Below, one piece after another: positions 16,598-24,924 of a stretch of DNA of 64,000 nt. The stretch is taken from contig NZ_JACBYW010000003.1 of assembly GCF_013408175.1 (NCBI RefSeq), forward strand, positions 124,001 to 188,000, read 5' to 3'. Each line of letters begins with the position of its first letter. Position 1 is the first letter of the stretch. The position numbers and the translations under genes are program-made. Source of the DNA: Actinopolyspora biskrensis (GTDB lineage Bacteria; Actinomycetota; Actinomycetes; Mycobacteriales; Pseudonocardiaceae). The notes beneath the pieces were generated by a model. It was not told where the DNA came from. It made no database searches and saw only the letters and a program-made list of their open reading frames with translations.

Positions 16598-17131
16598 TCA
16601 GGCCTGGCTGACCGGGGTGACCTTCAGCTCGGCACCGTGCACCGGCTCGTCGGGCCAGGCCACCTCGACGTGGTTCCGCTGGACACCGGTGGGCGTGCGG
16701 AACGAGACCGAGCCGACCGCGTTGTGCTGGCCGGTCGCGGGCTGGACGAAGTAGGACACTCCCGAGTGATCGGCGTCGATGGTGACCGCCTCGGCCACGG
16801 TGTGCTCCGCGGTGGCGAAAATCCCCGTCGCGATCTCACCGTTGGGCTGGTAGAACCTCACGTTGGTGGGGAATCCCTGCATCAGGCAGTGGGTGTCGGC
16901 GTCGGCGGCGGTGTAGTGCACCGCGAATGCCTGCTGCCCCGCCCCGCCGTGCGGATCCTTGGTGATGTCGATGGACAGGTCCCCGGCGGTACACGAGGAA
17001 ACCGGCGCGGCGGCCCGCGAGGAATCCTGCTGGCCCTGCGTCGCGGCCGTGGCACCGAAGGCCGTGCTCACCATAGCCCCTGTTGCCAGCAGGGTAGCGG
17101 CGATGCTGGTGGTAATCGTCGAACGTTTCAC
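16598..17131 (-). CDS. Secreted DUF4232-family protein
   Basis: 177 residues. Residues 1-~31 form a Sec signal peptide (KRSTITTSIAATLLATGAMVSTAFGATAA). The mature part has the DUF4232 pattern: CTAGDLSIDI, then a region with AFAVHYTAADADTHCLMQGFPTNVRF, where the two cysteines probably form a disulfide, and a C-terminal beta-rich section. DUF4232 proteins are common exported proteins or lipoprotein domains of actinomycetes with unknown function. This one has no lipobox. It is monocistronic, between a decayed DUF2283 gene and tsaE. Its start is preceded by AGGGAG. Confidence 0.8.
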   Translation of the reverse strand: MKRSTITTSIAATLLATGAMVSTAFGATAATQGQQDSSRAAAPVSSCTAGDLSIDITKDPHGGAGQQAFAVHYTAADADTHCLMQGFPTNVRFYQPNGEIATGIFATAEHTVAEAVTIDADHSGVSYFVQPATGQHNAVGSVSFRTPTGVQRNHVEVAWPDEPVHGAELKVTPVSQA

Positions 17132-17365
17132 GGGAAAACTCCCTGTCGCACATCATTGGAACGATCTGTTCGATCGAATTTCACCCCGGAGGACGGGAAT
17201 TCAAGAAACGTGGTTCATCGTCGGTGAAACAAGTCACACAAAAACAACCCGAACAATAAATCAATTTTGATGACGACGACAGGGGAACCGGGACCCGATT
17301 CGTCCCTTTCTGGGAGGACCATTTTTCGGCGCCCCCTGTCGCGCTCCCCCACCAGGGGAACCGCC

Positions 17366-17848
17366 TCACTCGAAGGCGGGCGGCAGCCGATCCCGCCAAC
17401 GCCGCCCCTGCGGCAGCAGGGACAGCTCCCGCGTGTCATCCCCCCGGCGGCTCATCCGGACCAGCAGGTGGTCCTCGGCCAGCCGCTCGGCGAAACCACC
17501 GCCCCACTCCACCACGACGGCCGCTTCGGTCAGCTCCGTGTCCAGATCCAGATCGTCGAGCTCGGCCAGGGAAGTGAGCCGATAAGCGTCCACGTGAACC
17601 AGGGTGGTTCCCCGCCAGTCCGCGGGGTGGTGCTCCCGGGCCAGCACGAAGGTGGGCGAGGTGATCCGCCCCTCCACCCCCATGCCGGTGGCGATCCCAC
17701 GGACGAGCACCGTCTTGCCCGCCCCGAGCGGGCCGTCCAGCAGCACGAGGTCCCCCGGCACGAGCAACGCCCCGAGCGCGGCACCGAAACGCCCGGTGTC
17801 CTCCTCGGTCGCCAGTTCGAACGTCCAGGTCGCAGAATCGGAAGTCAA
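17366..17848 (-). CDS. tsaE: tRNA threonylcarbamoyladenosine biosynthesis ATPase TsaE
   Basis: 160 residues. TsaE is the ATPase that works with TsaB and TsaD to add the threonylcarbamoyl group to A37 of ANN-decoding tRNAs. Visible: Walker A DGPLGAGKTVLVRG, the switch-like ITSPTFVLAREH, LVHVDAYRL and VVEWGGGFAERL. The start is a TTG at 17848 in a TTGA overlap with the upstream hydrolase stop, so it is translationally coupled. In mycobacteria tsaE is followed by tsaB, rimI and tsaD; here the next genes are unrelated, so the operon ends at tsaE in this genome or the others moved. Confidence 0.92.
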   Translation of the reverse strand: MTSDSATWTFELATEEDTGRFGAALGALLVPGDLVLLDGPLGAGKTVLVRGIATGMGVEGRITSPTFVLAREHHPADWRGTTLVHVDAYRLTSLAELDDLDLDTELTEAAVVVEWGGGFAERLAEDHLLVRMSRRGDDTRELSLLPQGRRWRDRLPPAFE

Positions 17849-18942
17849 CTGCCGCTCACCTTCTCCGCGGAATCCGCGGCCCGCGTTCTCCGCACCGCGC
17901 GCCGCACCAGATCTCCCAAGCGGGCGGTGACCAGCTCCGCCCGTTCGAGAATCACCATATGCCCCGCCCCCTCGACCCGGACCAGCTCGGCCTCGGGCAG
18001 CTCGGCGGCTATCGCCTCCGAGTGCGCGAAAGGGATGAGCCGGTCGGAATCGCCGCCGAGCACCAGAACCTCGCAGGACCGCAGCCCGGCCAGCGCGGCC
18101 CTGCGGTCGTGCGAACCGAGCGTGTCCAGGAAGTCCGTCACGGTCTCCACCGTGGTCCCCGCGATCATCGAGTCCGTCAGCTCGACCAGCTCCGCGCTCA
18201 CCTCCCGGTCCCCGAACGCCAGGCCGCGGACCACGCTCCGCGGCATCTGCGCCCCGGTCCGGCGGGCGCGCTCCACGAGACCGGGCTGCCAACCGGCCAG
18301 CAACCCCAGGGTCCTGGTGATCGGGTTGTGCTTGGACAGCCACGGCCTGGGCAGCCCGCTCGCCCCCACCTCACCGGCCGAGGTCCCCAGCAACGCCACA
18401 CCACGGACCCGCTCCCGGAACAGCTCGGGGCGTTGCTCCGCCAGAGCCATGATCGCCATGCCCCCCATGGAATGGCCGACCAGCACGACGGGATCGTCGC
18501 TGGTCGTGGCGCGCAACACCGCGTCCAGATCCCTGCCCAGCTGTTCGATGGTGCTGTTGGCCCGTGCGGAACGTCCGGAACGGCCGTGGCTGCGCTGGTC
18601 GTAGAGCACGAGCCGCACCCTGGGATCGGTCGATCCGGGCAGCCCCGCACGCTGAAAACGCCAGCAGCGCGAGTCCAGGCTGTACCCGTGCACCAGGACC
18701 ACGGTCAGCTCGGCCCGTCCTCCGTCCGCGGGCTCCACCTCCCGCACGGACAGCGGAACCCCGTCGTCGGCGGCGACGGTGGACCTGCGGGCGGAATCCG
18801 ACTCGCCCGGCGTCATCGCACCGGGGACGCTCCCGCCCGGTACCGCTTCCCGCGCGCCCCGGGAGACGAGGCTCACCGCGGTGCCGGTCACCGCGGCGCC
18901 GAGCACCCCGGCGGACCAGGCCAACGCCCGCCGAGTCCTCAT
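17845..18942 (-). CDS. Alpha/beta hydrolase, membrane-anchored
   Basis: 365 residues. An N-terminal hydrophobic segment (LAWSAGVLGAAVTGTAVSLVS, residues ~8-28) probably anchors it. The alpha/beta hydrolase domain has LTVVLVHGYSLDSRCW as oxyanion region, VVLVGHSMGGMAIMAL with the nucleophilic Ser, VLVLGGDSDRLIP with the Asp and VEGAGHMVILER with the catalytic His. The substrate is unknown. Its start overlaps the alr stop (ATGA) and its stop overlaps the tsaE start, so alr-hydrolase-tsaE is a tightly coupled operon; mycobacteria have the same neighbours. Confidence 0.87.
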   Translation of the reverse strand: MRTRRALAWSAGVLGAAVTGTAVSLVSRGAREAVPGGSVPGAMTPGESDSARRSTVAADDGVPLSVREVEPADGGRAELTVVLVHGYSLDSRCWRFQRAGLPGSTDPRVRLVLYDQRSHGRSGRSARANSTIEQLGRDLDAVLRATTSDDPVVLVGHSMGGMAIMALAEQRPELFRERVRGVALLGTSAGEVGASGLPRPWLSKHNPITRTLGLLAGWQPGLVERARRTGAQMPRSVVRGLAFGDREVSAELVELTDSMIAGTTVETVTDFLDTLGSHDRRAALAGLRSCEVLVLGGDSDRLIPFAHSEAIAAELPEAELVRVEGAGHMVILERAELVTARLGDLVRRAVRRTRAADSAEKVSGS

Positions 18943-20084
18943 ACCGGATCCTCCGCGACCAGAGTCCTGCTCACCCGGGGGCGGTACATGCCGGTGACTA
19001 TCTCGTAGTGGATCGTGCCCACCTCACGAGCCCACTCGGCGGCCGTGGGCTCCCCGCTGTCCCCCGGACCGAACAGCACGACCTCGTCGCCCTCCTCGAC
19101 CTCGTCGTCGTCGCAGCAGACCACGAGCTGGTCCATGCACACCTTGCCGACCACGGGGCGACGCTTCCCCCGCAGCCAGACGGACATGCGCCCGGACAAC
19201 GAGCGCGGAACCCCGTCGGCGTAGCCCACCGGAACCAGGGCGAGGTTCGTCTCCGCGGGGGCCACCCACATGTGGCCGTAGGAGACCGCTTCCCCCGCCT
19301 GGATCCGCTTGGTCAGCACCACAGTGGAACGGAAGGTCATGGCCGGGCGCAGGTCGTGGCTCCCCGCCTGGGGAACGGGATCCAGCCCGTACAGCGCGAT
19401 ACCGGGACGGACCATGTCGAAGTGCAGGTCGGGCCGGGTGAGCAGCGCGGCCGAGTTGGCCAGGTGGCGCAGCGGGCGCAGCCCCGCGTCCACCGCGTGC
19501 TGGTGGGCGAGCCGGAACCGCCGGGCCTGCATGTCGATGGACGGATGCCCCGGTTCGTCGGCACAGGCCAGGTGCGACCAGACCGCGAAGACCTCGACCG
19601 TCCCGTCGGCTTCCGCCTTCGCCGCCTCCTCGACCAGCTGTCCCCAGTCCTCGGGGAGCGCACCGTTGCGGTGCAGACCGGTGTCCACCTTGAGGTGGAT
19701 CCGGGCGGGCCTGCCGACCGCGCCGACGGCCTCCACGACCCCGCTCAGCTCCCGCGAGCTGGACACGGAGAGGTCCACGCCCGCGGCCACGGCGGCGGCG
19801 ATGTCGTCCTCCCGGCGGTAGAGCCAGCACAGCACGGGAGCTTCGACACCGCCCGCGCGCAGCTGCAGCGCCTCGGCTATCGAGGCCACGCCCAACCACT
19901 CGGCCCCGGAGCGCAGCGCCGCCGAGGCGACGGCCGGAGCCCCGTGTCCGTAGCCGTCGGACTTGAGGACCGCCATCGTCCGCGCACCGGAACGGCGGGC
20001 GCGGTCGGACAGCGTCCCCACGTTGTGCCGGATCGCGGACAGATCGATGCACAAATCGGCACGGTGCGCGGCCTGGTCGTTCAT
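18939..20084 (-). CDS. alr: Alanine racemase
   Basis: 381 residues, a standard-length PLP enzyme that makes D-alanine for peptidoglycan. The N-terminal barrel starts with CIDLSAIRHNVGTL and carries the PLP lysine in the VLKSDGYGHGA motif. VDTGLHRNG, FDMVRPGIALYGLDP, and the C-terminal domain with VSYGHMWVA (catalytic Tyr region) and VCMDQLVV follow. It is the first of three coupled genes with the hydrolase and tsaE, and sits 40 bases downstream of nnr on the same strand. The wall-building context is reinforced by glmS and glmM nearby. Confidence 0.95.
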   Translation of the reverse strand: MNDQAAHRADLCIDLSAIRHNVGTLSDRARRSGARTMAVLKSDGYGHGAPAVASAALRSGAEWLGVASIAEALQLRAGGVEAPVLCWLYRREDDIAAAVAAGVDLSVSSSRELSGVVEAVGAVGRPARIHLKVDTGLHRNGALPEDWGQLVEEAAKAEADGTVEVFAVWSHLACADEPGHPSIDMQARRFRLAHQHAVDAGLRPLRHLANSAALLTRPDLHFDMVRPGIALYGLDPVPQAGSHDLRPAMTFRSTVVLTKRIQAGEAVSYGHMWVAPAETNLALVPVGYADGVPRSLSGRMSVWLRGKRRPVVGKVCMDQLVVCCDDDEVEEGDEVVLFGPGDSGEPTAAEWAREVGTIHYEIVTGMYRPRVSRTLVAEDPV

Positions 20085-20124
20085 CGCGGCTCATGGTCGC
20101 ACAGCACCGGTGCGCTGTCGGTTT

Positions 20125-21678
20125 CTACCTCACCGAAGCGGTCGCGGCGGCACGGACCTCGCGGATCGCCGCCGGCACCGCGGCCAGCAGTGCCGAGGCA
20201 CCGATCGGTGCCCCCACCGTCCGCTCCGCGCGGCCTTCCTCGTCGCCCCCCACGCGGGGAGCTCGCCCGCCGTGCTCGGCGGATCCGGTGGCGGCGATCT
20301 CGGCGGCCCTGGCGTGCACCAGCACGGCACAGCCACAGGCCCGCAACGGCTCCACACCGGCAGCGAGCAGCTTGCCGAGCATCCCGGTGAGCACGTCCCC
20401 CGAACCGGCCGTCGCGGGCCAGGCGTGTCCGGAAGGATGCACCAGAACCCGCCCGTCGGGTGCCGCCACGACCGTGGAGTTGCCCTTCAACAGCAGCAGC
20501 ACGCCGTAGCGCCGGGCGGTCTCGCGCGCGGCCGCCACCCTGTCCTCCGGCCGCTCGCCTGCCAGCCTGGCGAACTCCCCGTCGTGCGGGGTGAGCACCA
20601 GGGGGGTTTCCGGGTCCCGCGCGTCCCACAGGGCCGCGTCACGAGCGAGCAGGGTGATCGCGTCCGCGTCGGCGACCACCGGCCTCGCCTCCTCCAGAAC
20701 CCTGGCCAGCACCTCGCGGCCGTTGCTTCCCGTACCGATCCCCGGCCCGACGGCCCAGGCCTGCACTCGCCCCGTGTCACCGACCGAGCCGGTGGCCACG
20801 ATCTCGGGCCAGCTCTCCCGCACCGCGTCGGCGGCGGGCCCCGCGTAGCGGACCATGCCGGAAGCCGTCCGCACGGCCCCTCCCGCGGTGAGCATCGCCG
20901 CCCCGGGGAAGCTGGCCGAACCGGCGGCCACACCGAGCACGCCCTGGCTGTACTTGTCGTCCTCCGGGGAGGGCACGGGCCACGCGGCACCGGCGTCCTC
21001 GGGGTCGAGCACCGTGAAGTCGGGCTCGTCCAGGTAAGGGATCAGCCCGATGTCGACGAGCCGCACCCGGCCGGAGCGCGCCGCCCCCTCCTCGAGCACG
21101 TGGCACGGTTTGAGCCCCCCGAAGGTGACCGTCACCTCGGCGGAGACCGCGGGCCCCTCGACCAGCCCCGTGGCCGGATCGACCCCGCTGGGCAGATCCA
21201 CGGCAACCACCGGGGCCCCGACGTGCCCCACCGCTTCCGCCGCGAGCGGACGCAGCCCCCCGCGCGCGGAAAGGCCCACTACGCCGTCGACGACCACGTC
21301 ACCGCGGCGCAGCGCCCCGACCGCTTCCGAAGTCAGGCCGGAGCTCCCCTCCGCCGCCAGGGCACGCCCACCTGCCGCCCGCAACGCGCGCAGTCCTTCG
21401 CCGTGCGTCCTGTCGGGGGCGAGCAGCACGGCGGTGACCCCGACCCCGCGACCACGCAGCAGCGCCCCGGCCCAGAGCGCGTCACCACCGTTGTTGCCCG
21501 CCCCGACGAGCAACGTCACGTGTCGGCCCGCGACACCGCCCGCGCGTTCGCCGAGCAGGCGCCGCACGTGCAGTGCCACCCCGTTCGCGGCGCGCCGCAT
21601 GACCACCGGTTCCGCCACGGCTTCGAACAACCGCTCCTCCGCGGCCCTGATCCGGTCCGGTGTCCACACTCCGCGCAT
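20125..21678 (-). CDS. nnr: Bifunctional NAD(P)H-hydrate epimerase / ADP-dependent NAD(P)HX dehydratase
   Basis: 517 residues with two domains. Residues ~1-215 are a YjeF_N epimerase domain (VTLLVGAGNNGGDALWAGALL, VVAVDLPSGVDPATG). Residues ~230-517 are a ribokinase-like dehydratase domain (VLGVAAGSASFPGAA, AWAVGPGIG, LVLTPHDGEFARL, and HAWPATAGSGDVLTGMLG with the catalytic Asp). Together they repair hydrated NAD(P)H. ATG 21678 has AAGGAGC upstream; the longer frame to 21777 lies in repeat DNA and is rejected. The order nnr-alr-tsaE mirrors the mycobacterial Rv3433c to Rv3422c segment. Confidence 0.93.
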   Translation of the reverse strand: MRGVWTPDRIRAAEERLFEAVAEPVVMRRAANGVALHVRRLLGERAGGVAGRHVTLLVGAGNNGGDALWAGALLRGRGVGVTAVLLAPDRTHGEGLRALRAAGGRALAAEGSSGLTSEAVGALRRGDVVVDGVVGLSARGGLRPLAAEAVGHVGAPVVAVDLPSGVDPATGLVEGPAVSAEVTVTFGGLKPCHVLEEGAARSGRVRLVDIGLIPYLDEPDFTVLDPEDAGAAWPVPSPEDDKYSQGVLGVAAGSASFPGAAMLTAGGAVRTASGMVRYAGPAADAVRESWPEIVATGSVGDTGRVQAWAVGPGIGTGSNGREVLARVLEEARPVVADADAITLLARDAALWDARDPETPLVLTPHDGEFARLAGERPEDRVAAARETARRYGVLLLLKGNSTVVAAPDGRVLVHPSGHAWPATAGSGDVLTGMLGKLLAAGVEPLRACGCAVLVHARAAEIAATGSAEHGGRAPRVGGDEEGRAERTVGAPIGASALLAAVPAAIREVRAAATASVR

Positions 21679-21854
21679 GGGCTGCTCCTTCCGAGATGAC
21701 TTCGGGCGAGTTGGCCGCTTGGACGGGCCATCGGACAAGTTGACGGAGTCGCTCTCAGCCACCTGAGCAGTCGGCACCGCCGCGGGTTCCGCTCATCAGA
21801 ACCCGCTGAGCAAATCGAGTCTCCGGAAGCCCTCCACTCCAACGCAAGCGCTCT

Positions 21855-22010
21855 GAGCCTACGCAGTCGGCACCGCCGGGGGTTCTCAGTCCCGGGTCTC
21901 GCGAGGAAGGCCCGACGTCGTGTAGAGCGCTACCCGATGTCGGGCCTCCCCGCAGCGAGACCCCGACTGAGGTTCCCCCACGGAACCACCCGAGCAAGCC
22001 GAACCGCCGA
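21855..22010 (+). repeat. Dispersed intergenic hairpin repeat (best-preserved copy)
   Basis: It fills most of the 347-base gap between nnr and glmS. Inner stem: AGGCCCGACGTCG (21908-21920) with CGATGTCGGGCCT (21935-21947), one mismatch, enclosing TGTAGAGCGCTACC. Outer stem: AGTCCCGGGTCTCGC (21888-21902) with GCGAGACCCCGACT (21955-21968). The 3' tail (GGTTCCCCCACGGAACCACC...) is shared with copies at 7938, 32824 and 54335. A partial second tail, CAGTCGGCACCGCCG, occurs twice, at about 21769 and 21864. No gene is visible in 21679-22025. Confidence 0.7.
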
Positions 22011-22025
22011 CTCTCCAAAAACGGG

Positions 22026-23885
22026 TCACTCCACGGTCACCGATTTGGCGAGGTTGCGGGGCTTGTCCACGTCGTAACCGCGGTTGCGCGCCACCTCGGC
22101 CGCCAGCACCTGCAGCGGAACCGCCGAAACCAGCGGTTGCAGCAGCGTGGGCACGGCGGGCACCTCGATGATCTCGTCGGCGAACGGGCGCACCACGTCG
22201 TCGCCCTCCTCGGCGATGACGATGGTGTGCGCGCCACGCGCCTGGATCTCGCGGATGTTGGAGACGAGCTTGGCGTGCAGCTGTGAATTCCCCTTGTTCG
22301 AGGGCATGTTCACCACCACGGGGAGACCGTCCTCGATCAGCGCGATCGGTCCGTGCTTGAGCTCGCCCGCCGCGAACCCCTCCGCGTGCATGTAGGCGAG
22401 TTCCTTGAGCTTGAGCGCGCCCTCCAGAGCCACCGGGTAGCCCACGTGCCTGCCGAGGAACAGCACCGCCTTCGCCTCGGAGAACCGCTCGGCCAGCTCG
22501 CGCGTCTGCTCCACGGTCGACAGGGCGGAACGCACCGCCTCCGGCATGGCCGCCAACTCCTCGAACTCGCGCTCGAGCTCCTCGGGGTACTTGGTGCCCC
22601 GGGCCTGGGCCAGCGCCAACCCCACCAGGTAGTTGGCCGCGATCTGGGCGAGGAACGTCTTGGTCGCCGCCACACCGATCTCCGGGCCCGCGTGGGTGTA
22701 GAGCACGGCGTCCGACTCGCGCGGAATCTGCGAACCGTTGGTGTTGCTGATGGCGAGCACCCTGGCGTGCTGGGTGCGCGCGTGACGAACCGCCTCGAGG
22801 GTGTCGGCCGTCTCCCCCGACTGGGAGATCGCCACGACCAGCGTGTCCCGCCCGAGCACCGGGTCGCGGTAGCGGAACTCGCTGGCCAGTTCGACCTCGA
22901 CGGGTATCCGGCACCAGTGCTCGATCGCGTACTTGGCGAGCAGCCCCGCGTGGTAGGCGGTTCCGCAGGCCACGACGAACACCTTTCCGATGTCCCTGAG
23001 GTCCTGTTCGCTGAGCCGCTGCTCGTCGAGGACCACCCCGTCGGAGAAGTGGCCGCGCAGCGTGTTGGCCAGCGCCTCCGGCTGCTCCTCGATCTCCTTG
23101 AGCATGAAGTAGTCGTGGCCGCCCTTCTCCGCCGCGGACAGGTCCCAGTCCACGGTGAAGGGCTTGGTCTCCACTTCCGCGCCGGCGAAGTCGGTGACCC
23201 GGTAGCCGTCCCTCGTTATGGCGACCACCTGGTCCTGACCGAGCTCGACCGCGTCCCTGGTGTGCTCGATGAAGGCGGCCACGTCCGAAGCCACGAAGGT
23301 CTCACCGTCACCGACCCCCACCACCAGCGGGGAGGAGCGCCGGGCCGCGGCGATCCGCTCGGGTTCGGCGGCGTGCGTGACCACCAGGGTGAACGCACCG
23401 GTCAGGCGGTCGGCGATCTTTCCGAGGGTCGCAGGGAGGTCACCGGCGGTCTCTCCCTCCTCGTAGGCTCGCGCGATCAGGTGAGCGACGATCTCACTGT
23501 CCGTGTCGCTGCTCAGCTCGAGCCCATCGGCCTCGAGCTCGGTGCGCAACGCCGCGAAGTTCTCGATGATCCCGTTGTGCACCACCGCGACCCGACCCGA
23601 ACCGTCGCGGTGCGGGTGGGCGTTGCGATCGGTCGGTGCCCCGTGCGTGGCCCAACGCGTGTGCCCCATACCACCGGTGCCCGCGAAGTGTTCGCGCTCG
23701 GAGGCGGCGAGCCGTTCTTCCAGGTTCGACAGCGCTCCCGCGGAACGCTCGACCGCCAACGAGCCCGAGCCGTTCAGCAGGGCGATGCCCGCGGAGTCGT
23801 AGCCGCGGTACTCCAGTCGCCGCAACCCTTGAATCACCACGTCAAGAGCAGGGCGATGTCCTAGGTAACCCACAATGCCGCACAC
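22026..23885 (-). CDS. glmS: Glutamine-fructose-6-phosphate aminotransferase (isomerizing)
   Basis: 619 residues. It makes glucosamine-6-phosphate from fructose-6-phosphate and glutamine, the first step to UDP-GlcNAc. The GTG start at 23885 is chosen so that Cys becomes residue 2, the N-terminal nucleophile (CGIVGYLGHRPA). The glutaminase domain (1-~240) shows RRLEYRGYDSAG, GMGHTRWATHG and HPHRDGSGRVAVVHNGII. Two SIS domains follow (VVACGTAYHAGL; VELASEFRYRDP; ISQSGETADTL; LGRHVGYPVALEGALKLKEL), ending in the YDVDKPRNLAKSVTVE tail. Its wall precursor role matches glmM 6 kb away. A separate promoter is likely; the gap downstream holds a repeat. Confidence 0.96.
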   Translation of the reverse strand: MCGIVGYLGHRPALDVVIQGLRRLEYRGYDSAGIALLNGSGSLAVERSAGALSNLEERLAASEREHFAGTGGMGHTRWATHGAPTDRNAHPHRDGSGRVAVVHNGIIENFAALRTELEADGLELSSDTDSEIVAHLIARAYEEGETAGDLPATLGKIADRLTGAFTLVVTHAAEPERIAAARRSSPLVVGVGDGETFVASDVAAFIEHTRDAVELGQDQVVAITRDGYRVTDFAGAEVETKPFTVDWDLSAAEKGGHDYFMLKEIEEQPEALANTLRGHFSDGVVLDEQRLSEQDLRDIGKVFVVACGTAYHAGLLAKYAIEHWCRIPVEVELASEFRYRDPVLGRDTLVVAISQSGETADTLEAVRHARTQHARVLAISNTNGSQIPRESDAVLYTHAGPEIGVAATKTFLAQIAANYLVGLALAQARGTKYPEELEREFEELAAMPEAVRSALSTVEQTRELAERFSEAKAVLFLGRHVGYPVALEGALKLKELAYMHAEGFAAGELKHGPIALIEDGLPVVVNMPSNKGNSQLHAKLVSNIREIQARGAHTIVIAEEGDDVVRPFADEIIEVPAVPTLLQPLVSAVPLQVLAAEVARNRGYDVDKPRNLAKSVTVE

Positions 23886-24009
23886 TCGACTCAGCATAGC
23901 CACGAGATGTGGTCTGAACCTGATACGCATCCACCACCCGGGTGACGGACCCCCCGTCCGACCGGTCGCTGGCACGGTGCGCGAGAAACATCCGCTACCG
24001 TTGCGAGCC

Positions 24010-24828
24010 ATGGCCCACAACGCCAAGAAGGTGCTGCACGAGCTCGCCCAGCGCGGACCGCACGACGTACTGCACGGGGACCTCGCTCTGGTCGGACTGC
24101 CCGGCGTCGTGTGCGCGCCGCGCAGCGGGCGCGGGCTGGCGGCCATCGCGTTCGGGCACGGCTGGCTGCAGCCGCCCCGGCGTTACGTCCGGCTGCTGCG
24201 ACACCTGGCCTCCTGGGGGTTCGTGGTGGCGGCGCCGGCCACCCACGCGGGACCGTTCGCCTCACACCGGATGTTCGCCGCCGACCTGCGTACCGCGCTC
24301 GACGTCTGCGTCGGAGTACGGCTCGGCGAGGGGGAGATCAGCGTCGACGAGCGCAAGCTCGGAGTCGCCGGACACGCGATGGGCGCGGGCTGCGCGGTGC
24401 TGGCCGCCGCCGAGGACCCCCGCATCCGCGCGGTGGCCGGTATGGCCCCGGCGGAGACCATGCCCTCCGCGATCGGAGCGGCGCGGCAGGTCTCGGTGCC
24501 CGGACTGCAGCTGGCCGCCGCGGGCGACCTGCTCTCCCCGGCTCGGGCCAACGCTGAGCCGATCTCCTCCGCCTGGGGCGGACCGGTGCAGCTGCGGACC
24601 CTGCGCAAGGCCGGGCATCTCGGCTTCACGGAAGGCAGGCACTGGAGCGAACTGCTGCTGCACGGCAAGTCGCACCACGGCACGCAACGGCTGTCCCGCG
24701 CGCTGCTGACGGCGTTCTTCCTGCGCACACTCGTGGGGGACAAGCGGGGGCAGCCGCTGCTCTCCTCCGATGCCGGGGGAGCGAGCATCGACGAGGAGCA
24801 CAGCACGGGCGCGCTGGCCGCGGCCTGA
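24010..24828 (+). CDS. Alpha/beta hydrolase (dienelactone hydrolase/chlorophyllase-like)
   Basis: 272 residues, the only plus-strand gene in this stretch. The fold is readable: FGHGWLQPPRRYVRLLRHLASWGFVVAAP near the N terminus, GVAGHAMGAGCAVLAAA where the nucleophile position reads GHAMG rather than GHSMG, and AGHLGFTEG as the His region. The Ser to Ala change at the nucleophile elbow implies that it may be catalytically dead or use another residue. From memory, the equivalent interval in mycobacteria also carries a plus-strand conserved gene between glmS and glmM. ATG 24010 follows GCGAGCC, a weak ribosome site; it is divergent from glmS. Confidence 0.7.
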   Translation: MAHNAKKVLHELAQRGPHDVLHGDLALVGLPGVVCAPRSGRGLAAIAFGHGWLQPPRRYVRLLRHLASWGFVVAAPATHAGPFASHRMFAADLRTALDVCVGVRLGEGEISVDERKLGVAGHAMGAGCAVLAAAEDPRIRAVAGMAPAETMPSAIGAARQVSVPGLQLAAAGDLLSPARANAEPISSAWGGPVQLRTLRKAGHLGFTEGRHWSELLLHGKSHHGTQRLSRALLTAFFLRTLVGDKRGQPLLSSDAGGASIDEEHSTGALAAA

Positions 24829-24868
24829 AACCGGTGAGCGCGATTCACACGGGGCGCCGGAGCCGCCG

Positions 24869-24909
24869 GGTTCCCGGTGGGCGGGGAACGGGCCCGCGGA
24901 CCGGGAACC
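24869..24909. terminator. Convergent terminator hairpin
   Basis: GGTTCCCGG (24869-24877) pairs with CCGGGAACC (24901-24909), a 9-base-pair stem with a GC-rich 23-base loop, in the gap between the plus-strand hydrolase and the minus-strand 150-residue gene. Confidence 0.5.
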
Positions 24910-24924
24910 GACACCTCCCCTGAA

